A DNA stretch of 64,000 bases from Dipylidium caninum. Lineage: Eukaryota > Platyhelminthes > Cestoda > Cyclophyllidea > Dipylidiidae. Positions 63,846-64,000 of the stretch are shown piece after piece (the stretch's first letter is position 1; each line of letters begins with the position of its first letter). The stretch is taken from NCBI GenBank assembly GCA_017562135.1, contig QEYB01001314.1, positions 62,001 to 126,000 on the forward strand, read 5' to 3'. The notes under the pieces were generated by a model. It saw only the letters and a program-made list of their open reading frames with translations, was not told the DNA's origin and searched no databases. The translations under genes and the position numbers were made by a program.

Positions 63846-64000
63846 TACAGACAGATCTCGAAGATCCTTGATCAAAAAATTAAATTTCACCTTAAAGGTT
63901 ATCAAACCCTTCCCCTCCCACTGTCGTTATCAGCATATCTCCGTAAAACTAACAAGGAAAGTTTTTCACAAGAGTACCGAGCTCCTCGGGGGTCAGAAGT

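Overview
The window is nuclear DNA from an invertebrate animal, most likely a flatworm and probably a tapeworm. The case for this is many-exon genes with GT..AG introns, several of which are only 30-36 bp long (for example 59289-59318, 5400-5431, 6060-6093, 19868-19902, 55820-55855). Such minimal introns are typical of cestodes and trematodes. The phylum is an inference. I see no operon-like bacterial layout, CRISPR array, tRNA or rRNA.

Left part (1-20.4 kb) is gene-dense. In order: the 3' half of a Sec1/Munc18 syntaxin-binding protein (+); PRELID1-like mitochondrial lipid-transfer protein (-); UBE2J2, an ER-anchored E2 (+), sharing a 267-bp head-to-head promoter with PRELID1; an intronless 714-residue orphan with weak ankyrin-like helices (+); ACTR8/ARP8 of the INO80 remodeller (-); a secreted collagen-like/C1q protein (+); and a tetraspanin (-). 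I rebuilt exon boundaries by hand from splice signals, reading phase and family alignment.

Middle (20.4-38.1 kb) is gene-poor. I could not identify a gene there, only isolated exon-like open segments, a microsatellite, and a compact TATA-plus-hairpin patch at 22.1-22.4 kb.

Right part (38.1-64 kb): PIGA (first enzyme of GPI-anchor synthesis, 11 exons, -) lies 304 bp downstream of PIKFYVE (PtdIns3P 5-kinase, about 24 exons, -). Divergent from PIKFYVE is a nuclear poly(A) polymerase (+). At the right edge is the last exon of an unidentified gene (-).

The most striking structure is an inverted repeat of about 1.3 kb, nearly identical over its length. One arm (46.2-47.5 kb) lies inside PIKFYVE and carries at least one kinase-domain exon. 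The other arm (38.5-39.9 kb) lies in the last-but-one intron of PIGA and carries an intact, wrongly oriented copy of that exon. The only internal differences I found are seven substitutions packed into 30 bp. Two conserved genes (ACTR8, PIGA) each need a one-base correction to keep frame, which points to consensus indels in the assembly rather than to dead genes.
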